Source: Candidatus Woesearchaeota archaeon (GTDB taxonomy: Archaea; Nanobdellota; Nanobdellia; Woesearchaeales; GW2011-AR9). From it: DNA of 34,668 bases. A program made the position numbers and the translations under genes. The stretch is taken from NCBI GenBank assembly GCA_013204355.1, contig JABMOA010000039.1, positions 1-34,668 on the forward strand. The letters run 5' to 3'. Below are positions 23,334-31,409 of the stretch, one piece after another (position 1 is the stretch's first letter; each line of letters starts with the position of its first letter). The notes beneath the pieces are model-generated. The model was not told the DNA's origin. It made no database searches and saw nothing but the letters and a program-made list of their open reading frames with translations.

Positions 23334-25385
23334 TTATTTACAAGTTAGTTTGATGTAATTCAAGGCACATTTCCCTTGAAAACTAGTTGGTTCACATATA
23401 ATTTTTATTGGTTGATTATAGAACTCACAAGGTTCACTAGAGGTACATGAAGGAATTTTATCTCCTATCAAAGAACCATTATCATAAACTTCAAATATAT
23501 TTTTTCCTGCGATAATTTTTGTTTGATGAGAAATATCAGTGGAAAATGAACCTTCAATATAAGCAAAACCATAGATAGAGGTTCCATTACTTGAACTAAA
23601 ACTAATTTTTCCTGAACCCGAGGAAGAAGGTAACCCATATAATATAGTCATTTTACTATCCTTATAAATCCATTCAAATTCTAAGGTCACTTCCCCATTG
23701 CATGTAAATTTATTTTTTGTTTCCATTGATGAAAGTGTTTTTGGTTTCATTGTGATTGAACCAAGGCTTGTATTAATTGTTCCTCCATTAGTGAAAAGAT
23801 TCCAATTAGAAGCAAAATTATTTCCAAACCCCTCATAAAATAATTCCTTACTTTGTGGCTTACTCTCACACGTTCCATTATTACATGTATCTCCACTATA
23901 ACAACTTTCTATCTTCCATTCTAAACAATTATCTGTATCGTAATCTCCACACGTTTTTATTTTTGTAGAAGATTCACAGGCTGTTTGTCCTTTAGTGTTA
24001 CATTCATTTGTGCATGTTGGATTTACTATAGAATCTACACAGGCCCCATCTTTACAGGTCTTCCCAGAGCCACAACTTGTTAATTTCCATTCTAGGCAAT
24101 CATCTTTATCATAATTTCCACATGTGTTAATTGAATTTCCATAACATACTGTTTTTCCTTCATACGAACAAATATCTTCACAATTACCCGTATCTTCAAC
24201 ACAAATTAACTTTTCTGGACTACAAACATCACCAGATTCACAAGTCACCGTTGTTTTGTAAATACACCCCCCTTGGGATGGTCTTTTACAGATTTCAACA
24301 ATAGTGTCACTAAGGCATTGTTTGCCTTCATAACTACATTCATCCACACAAGTATTTCCATTACAATCACTATCTTGTTTATCAATTAAACCATCACAGT
24401 CGTTGTCAATGCTATCATAACAATCTTCAGAAGGGATGGAGGTTAAACATTTGTAGTTGTGTAATTCTGCGGCGGCCATGACATTGATGTTTTGTGATTT
24501 GAATGTATCTATATTGTGCCATGTTTTATAAGCTTTACACTCGTCTGGTTGAATGATTCCTTCCGCAACAAGACCTTGGTAAAGATCATAGGGGATATCA
24601 AGTATTGCTTTTTTTGTGTAGGTTAGGATTTTTTTTGTATCACTTCCCACTTTAGGGGTTAAATCTACAAGATCAATCACAGCTGTAATTCTTTTATCTT
24701 GCGCTAACCATACATCTTTTGGAAGAAGGCAACCAATTTCTGTACTCGTTTTTTGTTGGTGTTGAGAATATTTTATTGCAGCATCTAATGAATCGAAATT
24801 TGTATTTTGTGTATATGCATATGTTTTTTCTGCTACGGTGCCTAATGTGTTCCAGTCTAAATCTTTTGCACTGTTATGTTCAAAAATATGGAAGTAAGGT
24901 TCTCCTTGAAAATCTCCATGGAAGACTTCAAATCCATCTCCATCTTCAAATACAATATAGGCATTTGCTAAAGAAATCCCATTTTTTCGTGCAAATACAT
25001 TTACGGTTTCATTACTTTGAGAATCCCAGAAATTAATACGTCCTTGTGCATTTGTAAACCCGGAACTTACAGGAATCCCACCCACAGTATGTGTTTCAAC
25101 TTTTGATTTTTGATTTCCATCAACAACACATTCTAATGATTCGCATATTTGACTAGGAGGACAATCAGAATCGGTGTCGCATGAATTACCTGTACAATAT
25201 GATTCATTTGTTTCAGCTTGTGCACAGATGTAGGGTGCGTTGCAATCATTGTCAACATCACATGATGTCTGAGTAGAACAACCAAAGGCCGTGGCTCCTA
25301 GTAATGCCAATCCCGATAATTTCAATGAGATATTATTTCGTACACTTTGAAGAAATGATTTTTCTGTGACTGATTCTAATGACAT
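23334..25385 (-). CDS. Exported Cys-rich repeat protein, possible lipoprotein
   Basis: 683 residues, the only minus-strand gene in the surface cluster. A hydrophobic segment (about 20-35, LKLSGLALLGATAFGC) ends in a weak lipobox-like Cys36. Next come two short Cys units (CDVDNDCNAPYIC, CDTDSDCPPSQIC), a region of about 200 residues without repeats, a MopE-like motif near 320-342 (CYDSIDNDCDGLIDKQDSDC), then three tandem units of about 50 residues (347-505) with a C-x2-EC...G...C pattern, two of them carrying CLEWK. The last 170 residues look like a beta-sandwich (lectin/LamG type). Probably a surface binding protein. TATA-box distance supports this start. The lectin guess is weak. Confidence 0.8.
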   Translation of the reverse strand: MSLESVTEKSFLQSVRNNISLKLSGLALLGATAFGCSTQTSCDVDNDCNAPYICAQAETNESYCTGNSCDTDSDCPPSQICESLECVVDGNQKSKVETHTVGGIPVSSGFTNAQGRINFWDSQSNETVNVFARKNGISLANAYIVFEDGDGFEVFHGDFQGEPYFHIFEHNSAKDLDWNTLGTVAEKTYAYTQNTNFDSLDAAIKYSQHQQKTSTEIGCLLPKDVWLAQDKRITAVIDLVDLTPKVGSDTKKILTYTKKAILDIPYDLYQGLVAEGIIQPDECKAYKTWHNIDTFKSQNINVMAAAELHNYKCLTSIPSEDCYDSIDNDCDGLIDKQDSDCNGNTCVDECSYEGKQCLSDTIVEICKRPSQGGCIYKTTVTCESGDVCSPEKLICVEDTGNCEDICSYEGKTVCYGNSINTCGNYDKDDCLEWKLTSCGSGKTCKDGACVDSIVNPTCTNECNTKGQTACESSTKIKTCGDYDTDNCLEWKIESCYSGDTCNNGTCESKPQSKELFYEGFGNNFASNWNLFTNGGTINTSLGSITMKPKTLSSMETKNKFTCNGEVTLEFEWIYKDSKMTILYGLPSSSGSGKISFSSSNGTSIYGFAYIEGSFSTDISHQTKIIAGKNIFEVYDNGSLIGDKIPSCTSSEPCEFYNQPIKIICEPTSFQGKCALNYIKLTCK

Positions 25386-25407
25386 AGTTCTTTTTAGGCG
25401 TTGTTTT

Positions 25408-25417
25408 ATTTAAATAT
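25408..25417 (-). promoter_or_regulatory. TATA box for the minus-strand repeat protein
   Basis: ATATTTAAAT on the minus strand lies 23-32 bases upstream of the ATG at 25385, predicting a leaderless message. Confidence 0.5.
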
Positions 25418-25448
25418 TACTCTTATTTTTGGTGAAACTTACGTAAGG

Positions 25449-25456
25449 TTTATATA
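25449..25456 (+). promoter_or_regulatory. Strong TATA box for the pilin-like operon
   Basis: TTTATATA, an exact archaeal TATA consensus, preceded by AAGG. Transcription would start near 25480 and leave a leader of about 120 bases holding two hairpins. A second weaker element (TATATATT, 25573-25580) is 19-26 bases from the ATG and could drive a leaderless form. Confidence 0.55.
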
Positions 25457-25492
25457 CATACTTTGTCTTCTTTTATGAAGATGTTTATACTG

Positions 25493-25530
25493 AACGTTAA
25501 ATAAAATTTAAGATAATTCAATTTAACGTT
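25493..25530 (+). promoter_or_regulatory. Inverted repeat 1 in leader of the pilin-like operon
   Basis: A perfect 10-bp stem, AACGTTAAAT (25493-25502) with ATTTAACGTT (25521-25530), and an 18-base loop. Could be an RNA hairpin in the leader or a dimeric regulator site. Confidence 0.55.
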
Positions 25531-25540
25531 TGTACATACC

Positions 25541-25569
25541 AACAAAAAGTTATAAAAAAACTTTTTGTT
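25541..25569 (+). promoter_or_regulatory. Inverted repeat 2 in leader of the pilin-like operon
   Basis: A perfect 11-bp stem, AACAAAAAGTT (25541-25551) with AACTTTTTGTT (25559-25569), and a 7-base loop, ending 16 bases before the ribosome binding site. May stabilise the message or act as a regulatory structure. Confidence 0.55.
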
Positions 25570-25585
25570 TAGTATATATTAAAAT

Positions 25586-25591
25586 GAGGTG
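25586..25591 (+). promoter_or_regulatory. Ribosome binding site of the first pilin-like gene
   Basis: GAGGTG, 7 bases before the ATG at 25599. This strong site contrasts with the mostly leaderless starts elsewhere in the window. Confidence 0.6.
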
Positions 25592-25598
25592 AACAAAG

Positions 25599-25961
25599 AT
25601 GGTATTAAATAAAAAAGGGCAAGGGCTTTCTTTAAATGTAATTATAATTGCAGCTTTAGCATTGATTGTATTAGTTGTATTAGCGGTAATTTTCACAAGC
25701 TCTTCAGCAGATTTTGCAGATAAGAGTGATAATGTTGCTGGCGATTCAAAATTGAAATTAACAACATTATCATTAACATATGGTGATTGTCAACCTTCAG
25801 GAAGTGCTGAATCAACATTTATGAATGCATATTCGGCAGCTCAAAGCACAGATGATAAAGATAACGCGGTTTCAAACTTCAAGACCGAAATTACCAGATG
25901 TAAAGATTTTAGTGCAGACAAATTAACGTGCGAAGGTAACTCTGGTTGTCTTTGGGGATAA
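25599..25961 (+). CDS. Small pilin-like protein, candidate major subunit
   Basis: 120 residues. MVLNKKGQGLSLNVIIIAAL: Lys-Lys-Gly-Gln prepilin-like site, then a long hydrophobic helix (about 13-33). The compact ectodomain has three or four cysteines (GDCQPSG, TRCKDFS, LTCEGNSGCLWG) and a high content of Ser, Ala and Asp. Small size, its own strong TATA box, a long structured leader and a good ribosome binding site suggest the most abundant subunit of the cluster. That rank is inference. First gene of a 12-gene operon. Confidence 0.8.
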   Translation: MVLNKKGQGLSLNVIIIAALALIVLVVLAVIFTSSSADFADKSDNVAGDSKLKLTTLSLTYGDCQPSGSAESTFMNAYSAAQSTDDKDNAVSNFKTEITRCKDFSADKLTCEGNSGCLWG

Positions 25962-25964
25962 ATC

Positions 25965-26228
25965 ATGAACCAAAAAGGTGGGGCTAACATGTGGTGGATT
26001 ATCATTGGTGCAGTTCTTGCACTAGTTGTGTTAGTTGTTCTTGTCTTCATGTTTACCGATAATACAGATCGTGTTAAGGTAGGTTTGAGTGCGTGTTTTG
26101 GTGGAGACTGTAAACCTAAAGGAGAATGCACAGGGAGTATTAATAAAGCTGTAGAATGTTCAGGAAACACAGAAAGTAATCCAATTGTCTGTTGTGTTGG
26201 TAGTGACAAAAAAATTACTACCACATAA
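25965..26228 (+). CDS. Small pilin-like protein with Cys-rich tail
   Basis: 87 residues. MNQKGGANMWWIIIGAVLAL: Lys-Gly-Gly site, helix at about 9-30, then a short ectodomain with six cysteines (SACFGGDCKPKGEC, VECSG, VCCVGS). Starts 3 bases after the previous stop. The tail may be a disulfide knot. Family not recognised. Confidence 0.75.
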   Translation: MNQKGGANMWWIIIGAVLALVVLVVLVFMFTDNTDRVKVGLSACFGGDCKPKGECTGSINKAVECSGNTESNPIVCCVGSDKKITTT

Positions 26229-26229
26229 A

Positions 26230-26379
26230 ATGATCTCTTCTTTTTTTTCTTTATTGAATAATAGGAGAGCAATGAGTACATCAACAATATCTTTGATTGT
26301 CGCTATAATGATCGCTTTGATTGTTTTCATTGTTTTCATTGCCGGTCTCAAAGGAAAATTTGATTTAATAGGTCCATGA
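26230..26379 (+). CDS. Single-helix small membrane protein
   Basis: 49 residues if started at the ATG at 26230 (1 base after the previous stop): a short leader, NNRRAMSTSTISL, then a helix and only about 8 residues outside. The Arg-Arg-Ala before the helix matches the basic-basic-small site of its neighbours, so I prefer this start. An internal ATG at 26272 with GGAG 5 bases before it would give a 35-residue form lacking the site. Confidence 0.65.
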   Translation: MISSFFSLLNNRRAMSTSTISLIVAIMIALIVFIVFIAGLKGKFDLIGP

Positions 26380-26546
26380 AATTTAACAAATATAAATTCC
26401 TTCCACAAGGGAAGAAGGGAATGGAGATGAAATTAATTGTTACTCTTATTATTTTACTCATTCTCTTAATCCTTGCAACAATATTATGGCAAACAATTGG
26501 GTCCGAATCAGATACTTTGCTTGGTGGGTTAAAGAATTTATTATAA
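26376..26546 (+). CDS. Single-helix small membrane protein with Lys-Lys-Gly site
   Basis: 56 residues. MKFNKYKFLPQGKKGMEMKL followed by a helix (about 20-38) and a tail of about 18 residues. Starts in an ATGA overlap with the previous gene and ends 1 base before the next ATG, leaving no non-coding gap, which strongly supports it as real despite its size. Site and helix match the other prepilin-like genes. Confidence 0.72.
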   Translation: MKFNKYKFLPQGKKGMEMKLIVTLIILLILLILATILWQTIGSESDTLLGGLKNLL

Positions 26547-26547
26547 C

Positions 26548-27327
26548 ATGGGATATGCAACTAAATTAGTGTTTTATATTATACCTCTTATTTTACTAAT
26601 TGTTGTTGTGTTTATATTTTTTGGTCAAGGTGGAGCATGGGAAGATTTGAAAGATGTAATTTCAGATGCTAAGACTGTTGCACCAGATCTCACTTTTGGG
26701 GAAAATACTCTTAATGCGAGTGAGATTATTACCCCTGCGCATCACGCTGTTAAGATTAAAGAGTTAGTTAAAATAATTAACGAAACAATGTTAAAAAAAG
26801 GCAACGACAATTGTTTTGTAAAAGGGCCGGTATTTGACGATTTTAGAGATGGGGATGAAAGGACATCCATTTCTTTTGTGCGTGTTTCAAATACGGAATC
26901 AAAATTAGTGGTACGTAGTGGTGCAGGTGGAAAACAAATTGATACAACATTACAAGATAAATTTGAAAACCTGGTTCCTTGTGTTATTGGAGGAAGTAAA
27001 GAGATTACGACAAATTTTGTTGCACGTTTCTTTGATAAAACATCTTCAAATCCAGGAAATTATTTTATGCCAGTTGGTGCTGTAACCTTGTCCTATAAAT
27101 TTGGTGCAACAACATCAGATGGTAATGGCATTTCCGTAGCAGATTTTCCTGAAGAAAAGAATCCAATTAATGATGAAGGGGATAATATGGAAAATAATGG
27201 GTGGCTATTTACGCCCGATGGAAAAAATATTTGTTTTTTCCCCACAAATAAAGCAGTAAATGCAGACGATGATGGTATCGATAACGATTATTTTGATAAT
27301 TTACAAGGTGTGAAAATATGTTCATGA
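26548..27327 (+). CDS. Membrane-anchored extracellular protein of pilin-like operon
   Basis: 259 residues. One N-terminal helix (MGYATKLVFYIIPLILLIVV), but without a Lys-Lys-Gly site, so it is probably held by an uncleaved anchor. The ectodomain is beta-rich with few cysteines (DNCFVKG, VPCVIGG, NICFFP, end KICS) and an Asp-rich stretch near the end (NADDDGIDNDYFDN) that could bind calcium. It overlaps the next gene as ATGA. Family not recognised. Confidence 0.78.
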   Translation: MGYATKLVFYIIPLILLIVVVFIFFGQGGAWEDLKDVISDAKTVAPDLTFGENTLNASEIITPAHHAVKIKELVKIINETMLKKGNDNCFVKGPVFDDFRDGDERTSISFVRVSNTESKLVVRSGAGGKQIDTTLQDKFENLVPCVIGGSKEITTNFVARFFDKTSSNPGNYFMPVGAVTLSYKFGATTSDGNGISVADFPEEKNPINDEGDNMENNGWLFTPDGKNICFFPTNKAVNADDDGIDNDYFDNLQGVKICS

Positions 27328-28508
27328 ATAAAAAAGGAATTACAGCGGGATTTATTGTAAGTATTATGATTACAATGATCGCATTTATTGTTATTTCAGG
27401 AGTATTATTAAGATTTACAAATCAAGGCGATGATTTTGAAGCGGAATTATTATGCAAACAAAGCATTGCATTACGAGTTGCGACAACAGTGAAAATAGGG
27501 AGCGAAGATAGTTGGGGAATCAAAGCAAAACTAAAATCTGTTCCCGCTTTATGTAGGACAATAGATAAAAGAACAACCGGAAACCGCGAAAAAATCAAGA
27601 AAGAAGTTGCAGATTCTATGGCACGATGTTGGGAAATGTTTGGTGAAGGGAAGTATGAAGAATTATTACATAGTTCTGATTTCTCTGTAATCCCCGCAGT
27701 CTTTGATTTTGGTGAAACAGATAATAAATGTTTTAATTGTTATACTATCAATATTGCACAAGATGATATTAAAGGTGGCCCAATTATGGCCGGAGAAATG
27801 GAGGATTATTTGACCACTCATAAATATAAAAACAAAGGTAAAACCTATTTGGATTATATTCAAACTTATGGTGGCCCAGGACGAGTTGTGTTTACTGTGC
27901 CTGCGATTTTACCTCGTGAAGGATATGCAATTTCTATGATGCCTAAGAATAGAGAAGTAGGTGACGGAGAAGCGTGGAAAGGCGTTGGTAAGATTGTTGT
28001 TGGTGTGGTTATTGTGGGTGTTGCTGTTTTAGTAACAGGAGTTGTTGTTGCATGTGTTATTGGTACTGCAGGACTTTGTGCTGCACCTGCTGTTGCCACT
28101 GCTGCCGCCGCTGAAGCTGCAACAGTTGCCACTGCAGCGGCAGCGACATCTACGGCAGTAACAGCTTCAGGAGCTTCCGCAACAGCAATTGTTACAGCTG
28201 CCGCTGAAGCATCTGCTGCTGCTGTTGCTGCCGAAACTGCTATCGCCGCTGCAACTGCGTCATCAGGTATTTTAGGATCGGGAGGAGCAGCGCTTGCTGG
28301 GGCAGGTCTTACTACCAAAGTAGCAGTAGTTGCAGGCGCAGCTAAACTAGGGACAGGTACACTTTTAACAGGTGGAGCGATGGCTTATAGTGGTGGAAAA
28401 AGTGTTTTAACCACATTTTACGGAGAACGTGATGTTAGTTCAATTTACTTAGGAAATTTACAAATTGCACAAGAAATGTGTGGTTCGGGAGATATTGCTG
28501 GTGAATAA
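27324..28508 (+). CDS. Prepilin-like protein with long Ala-rich hydrophobic region
   Basis: Start chosen at 27324 (MNKKGITAGFIVSIMITMIA), which overlaps the previous stop as ATGA; an ATG two codons earlier is less fitting. 394 residues. Helix 1 at about 9-29; then a Cys-containing domain (ELLCKQS, ALCRTID, ARCWEMFGEGKYEE, DNKCFNCYTI); then about 130 residues (roughly 220-350) of nearly pure Ala/Val/Thr/Gly, long enough for several membrane passes; then a short tail. Low-complexity, GC-richer DNA encodes that part. Start overlap suggests coupled translation. Function unknown; a pore or membrane platform is one possibility. Confidence 0.78.
   Translation: MNKKGITAGFIVSIMITMIAFIVISGVLLRFTNQGDDFEAELLCKQSIALRVATTVKIGSEDSWGIKAKLKSVPALCRTIDKRTTGNREKIKKEVADSMARCWEMFGEGKYEELLHSSDFSVIPAVFDFGETDNKCFNCYTINIAQDDIKGGPIMAGEMEDYLTTHKYKNKGKTYLDYIQTYGGPGRVVFTVPAILPREGYAISMMPKNREVGDGEAWKGVGKIVVGVVIVGVAVLVTGVVVACVIGTAGLCAAPAVATAAAAEAATVATAAAATSTAVTASGASATAIVTAAAEASAAAVAAETAIAAATASSGILGSGGAALAGAGLTTKVAVVAGAAKLGTGTLLTGGAMAYSGGKSVLTTFYGERDVSSIYLGNLQIAQEMCGSGDIAGE
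28487..28491 (+). promoter_or_regulatory. Ribosome binding site deciding a GTG start
   Basis: GGGAG ends 9 bases before GTG at 28501. It supports that start, which gives the Met-Asn-Lys-Lys-Gly N-terminus typical of the cluster, over the upstream ATG at 28465. Confidence 0.5.
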
Positions 28509-29366
28509 GAAAGGTGAAATGATGTGGAAATTAATCACGTTAGTTCTTGCTATTGTGATTTTAGTAGTTATAGTTGGTGCGTTTTTCCCAAGTCTTTTTA
28601 GTTCTGGTGATATTATAAAAACACAAATTGGAGGGATTGATGCGGATCCTGATTGTGATGATATTAAAGGAGCAGCCGATGAGTGCCCCTGCACTTCTGG
28701 CGATTATGTATCAGTTTATAGAGGATGTCCTGCTGAATTCACATTAGAACTAAAGAATGCAGATAAGCATAAATATAATACAGATACTGCTTGTGGACTT
28801 ATTAATCCTTGTGGAAAAATTAATTCAGAAGAAGAAGAAGGCGGTACTTTTACACGTACACCAGAAGAACAAGCATTACCTCATTTCAGATCCTTAGAGA
28901 TTTTGCACAAGATGATGATGCTTCTAAACAAGGAATAGTTAGGCAAGCCTGTTTAGCATGGGTAGGAGATACACAAGCAAATTGTCCAACTGAAGGTAAT
29001 GATTGTGATGACGATGAATATGCATATCAACCATTAACCGTTAATTGTTGGATTATGGCAAGCGAGCAGGATGCCGGATTAGATCAAAATGATTGTGGTC
29101 AGAAACAATTTGCAGATGGTACAATCATTTCAGAATCCACATATTCCAATATTGATGCATCAGCAGTTCAAACATCTTATCATTCTGTAGATGGTGAAGA
29201 CGATCCTAAAATACTTTTTACCTACAAATGGAAAGCGCCACAGGAATCTGGCTCTCTTTTATGTAATAAGGGATTCTGGGTTGGTTGTGGTGGTGGAAAT
29301 GCAGCAACAATTAAAGTCAATGGCCAAGATTATGAATGTAAAAATCAAGAGTGGACTAAAAAATGA
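28501..29366 (+). pseudogene. Prepilin-like protein gene interrupted by a frameshift
   Basis: From GTG 28501 the frame gives (M)NKKGEMMWKLITLVLAIVIL, again Lys-Lys-Gly plus helix, then a Cys-rich ectodomain (DPDCDDIKG, DECPCTSGD). It hits TAG at 28936. From about 28899 a second frame, shifted by one base, continues with DFAQDDDASKQGIVRQACLA and runs open to 29366, ending GQDYECKNQEWTKK. Adding one base near 28897 (TTA GAA GAT TTT) would give a 288-residue protein. The two parts have matching composition and Cys spacing. Either a real mutation, an assembly error or a programmed shift. The next gene starts in an ATGA overlap with the corrected stop, as elsewhere in the operon. Confidence 0.75.
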
Positions 29367-30064
29367 ACCATAAAATCAAACAAGAATCTAAAGGGGTTTT
29401 AATTTTTCCAGATCGTAAAGGAATTATGGTGAAATTTTTAGTGACCTTACTTCTTGCCATTATTATTTTTGTTCCTTCTTGCATATTCGTTAACAAAATA
29501 TTGGATGCGGGCACAAGATCTAGCGAACAAGCAAAGGATAATTTTGTTGATTTCATTAAAGAATTAAATGAATTTGCATTTGATGAAGAAAAAATTGCAG
29601 GATCTCGTTCTAGTACCCAATTAATCTTAGATAAAGAAACTGCGATAGTATATTATGAAAAAGATAAACCTAAAGTTGAAGTTGCAATAGATCCCAAAGG
29701 TACTTCTCTTGGCGTTGATATTGACATGACAATTCAAAAACCAGCCGTATGTAAGGAAGGGAAAAATTGTATTTGTTTATTACGGAAATCAGAGTTTGAA
29801 ATTTCTAGATTGTCAAGGACTATTGATGTGAAACCAAAACGGTTTCTTTGTGAAAATTTAGATTACGAACTTCAGATTGACACTTGTAATATTGGCGAAC
29901 CACATTTAGTTGAATCCTATACTTGTAAAAATGGATTCTTGATTGAACGTAAGCTTGTTGCAGGTTCTTCTAGTGATTCAGTAAATTATTTTGAAGTCCA
30001 ACGGAGATCCACGATTTTCATGTTAAAAGAAGCAAATTCTATTAGAATTACAGGGGTGTCATAA
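29363..30064 (+). CDS. Prepilin-like membrane protein with long leader
   Basis: 233 residues. A basic leader ends in FPDRKGIMVKFLVTLLLAII: Arg-Lys-Gly site, helix at about 24-42. The ectodomain has six or seven cysteines (AVCKEGKNCICLL, FLCENL, DTCNIG, YTCKNG). Starts in an ATGA overlap; the stop shares one base with the next ATG. Not recognised beyond the pilin-like architecture. Confidence 0.78.
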   Translation: MNHKIKQESKGVLIFPDRKGIMVKFLVTLLLAIIIFVPSCIFVNKILDAGTRSSEQAKDNFVDFIKELNEFAFDEEKIAGSRSSTQLILDKETAIVYYEKDKPKVEVAIDPKGTSLGVDIDMTIQKPAVCKEGKNCICLLRKSEFEISRLSRTIDVKPKRFLCENLDYELQIDTCNIGEPHLVESYTCKNGFLIERKLVAGSSSDSVNYFEVQRRSTIFMLKEANSIRITGVS

Positions 30065-30462
30065 TGTTTTCACAGAAAAAAGGGAACAGTGCGCTTATGC
30101 TCATGTTTGAAATTATTATTGTAGGGTTAGTTGTATTTATGGCGTTTAGTATTGCTGAAAAATTTGCAACATCTCAAACATCTAATAAATATAATTTAGC
30201 AAATGATTTTGGATTAATGGTCAATACGTTAGTTGCGTCTCCAGGTCATGCAATCGTAAATTATCCAGGAGATTTAACTCCGTTTAATATTGTACTAAAA
30301 CAAAATTATGTAGAAATCTGGGAAGCTGAAGGGTCAAAATCAACAATTAAAAAAATGTTTGATGTACCCATAGGATATAAATTATCTGGATTCACAGAAA
30401 AACAGAAAGATGTTTGTTTAGAAAAAACGTTGGACCGAGAAATAAAATTAAGGAAATGTTAA
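30064..30462 (+). CDS. Prepilin-like membrane protein
   Basis: 132 residues. MFSQKKGNSALMLMFEIIIV: Lys-Lys-Gly site, helix with an early Glu (residue 16), as in true prepilins, at about 10-28. The remainder is a small alpha/beta domain (VNTLVASPGHAIVNYPG) with two cysteines near the end. The stop is adjacent to the next ATG. Confidence 0.78.
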   Translation: MFSQKKGNSALMLMFEIIIVGLVVFMAFSIAEKFATSQTSNKYNLANDFGLMVNTLVASPGHAIVNYPGDLTPFNIVLKQNYVEIWEAEGSKSTIKKMFDVPIGYKLSGFTEKQKDVCLEKTLDREIKLRKC

Positions 30463-30924
30463 ATGGTATTTGATGCAACAAGAAAATCATTGTACTGGAT
30501 GATGGCAGGAATCGTAATTACTATGACAATATTTGGGTTTGCAATGATTTTGTCTATGTTTCAAAATAGTCAATTAGCAACACCAGAAGAATTTGAAGCT
30601 GAAATAATTGCATTACGATTTACACAATCAGAAGATTGTTTTGCATATAAAGATCTAAAAACAGGGAGAGTGTTTCCAAGTGTCATAGACCCACTTAAAT
30701 TAAATAAAGATCAACTTCAAAGATGCTATCAAACATCTACAAGTGCAAAAGGATTAAAAGATTTTAATTTTGGGGTGGAAGTAGATGGATTTACACAAAC
30801 ACCCTTAATGACCAACAATTTCATCCTTAATAGAGTCAAATTTGAACTTCCAAAAAAGAAAGTTTTTGTAAAAAATGGAGATCAATTCATAGAAACACAA
30901 ATGAAGGTATCTATTAGCAGATGA
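30463..30924 (+). CDS. Prepilin-like membrane protein
   Basis: 153 residues. MVFDATRKSLYWMMAGIVIT: Arg-Lys-Ser site, helix at about 11-31. The ectodomain has LRFTQSEDCFAYKDLKTGRV and LQRCYQT, one likely disulfide, and ends in beta strands. Overlaps the next gene as ATGA. Family not recognised. Confidence 0.78.
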   Translation: MVFDATRKSLYWMMAGIVITMTIFGFAMILSMFQNSQLATPEEFEAEIIALRFTQSEDCFAYKDLKTGRVFPSVIDPLKLNKDQLQRCYQTSTSAKGLKDFNFGVEVDGFTQTPLMTNNFILNRVKFELPKKKVFVKNGDQFIETQMKVSISR

Positions 30925-31409
30925 GATTATTCAAAGATAAAAAAGGATTCGTGGACGATATGATGGATTTTATATTCATGACGGTTTTATTAGTTCTCGG
31001 ACTGATGTTGATTGGAGGTGTTCTTTATTTTAATGTTAGTGACAATAAGGATGCTACTATGAAAAAAGTAAATTTTGTTGAAACCACACAAACTCATTTG
31101 TATTATTTAAATTCTGCAACAAAATTAAATAGCGTGCAAACAACTATAAGCGATGTTATTATTTATGCGTTTAATAAAAATGACCAGGCTTTATTTGAAG
31201 CAAAAACAAATTCGTTTTTTAACAAATATAATTTAGAAGGTGCAGTTGACGTGTACGATTCTAATGAATATAATCAAGATCGTGATTATAAACTGTCTTT
31301 TAGTAATAGATTTATTTCAAGTGGGGAAACAAAATCTGTCCTACAATTAGCTAATCCTACAAATAACAATGTTCCTTCAATTACGGTGGTGTTTAAGAAA
31401 AATGAATAA
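30921..31409 (+). CDS. Prepilin-like membrane protein
   Basis: 162 residues. MRLFKDKKGFVDDMMDFIFM: Lys-Lys-Gly site with acidic residues just before the helix (about 17-36), then an ectodomain without cysteine, rich in Asn and Thr. The 3' end overlaps the last gene of the operon by 8 bases. Confidence 0.78.
   Translation: MRLFKDKKGFVDDMMDFIFMTVLLVLGLMLIGGVLYFNVSDNKDATMKKVNFVETTQTHLYYLNSATKLNSVQTTISDVIIYAFNKNDQALFEAKTNSFFNKYNLEGAVDVYDSNEYNQDRDYKLSFSNRFISSGETKSVLQLANPTNNNVPSITVVFKKNE

Noticed and set aside
27866..28318. Minus-strand Ala-rich frame of 150 codons
   Set aside because: Arises from the low-complexity Ala/Val codons of the plus-strand pilin-like gene; GCN repeats read as Ala-rich on both strands.
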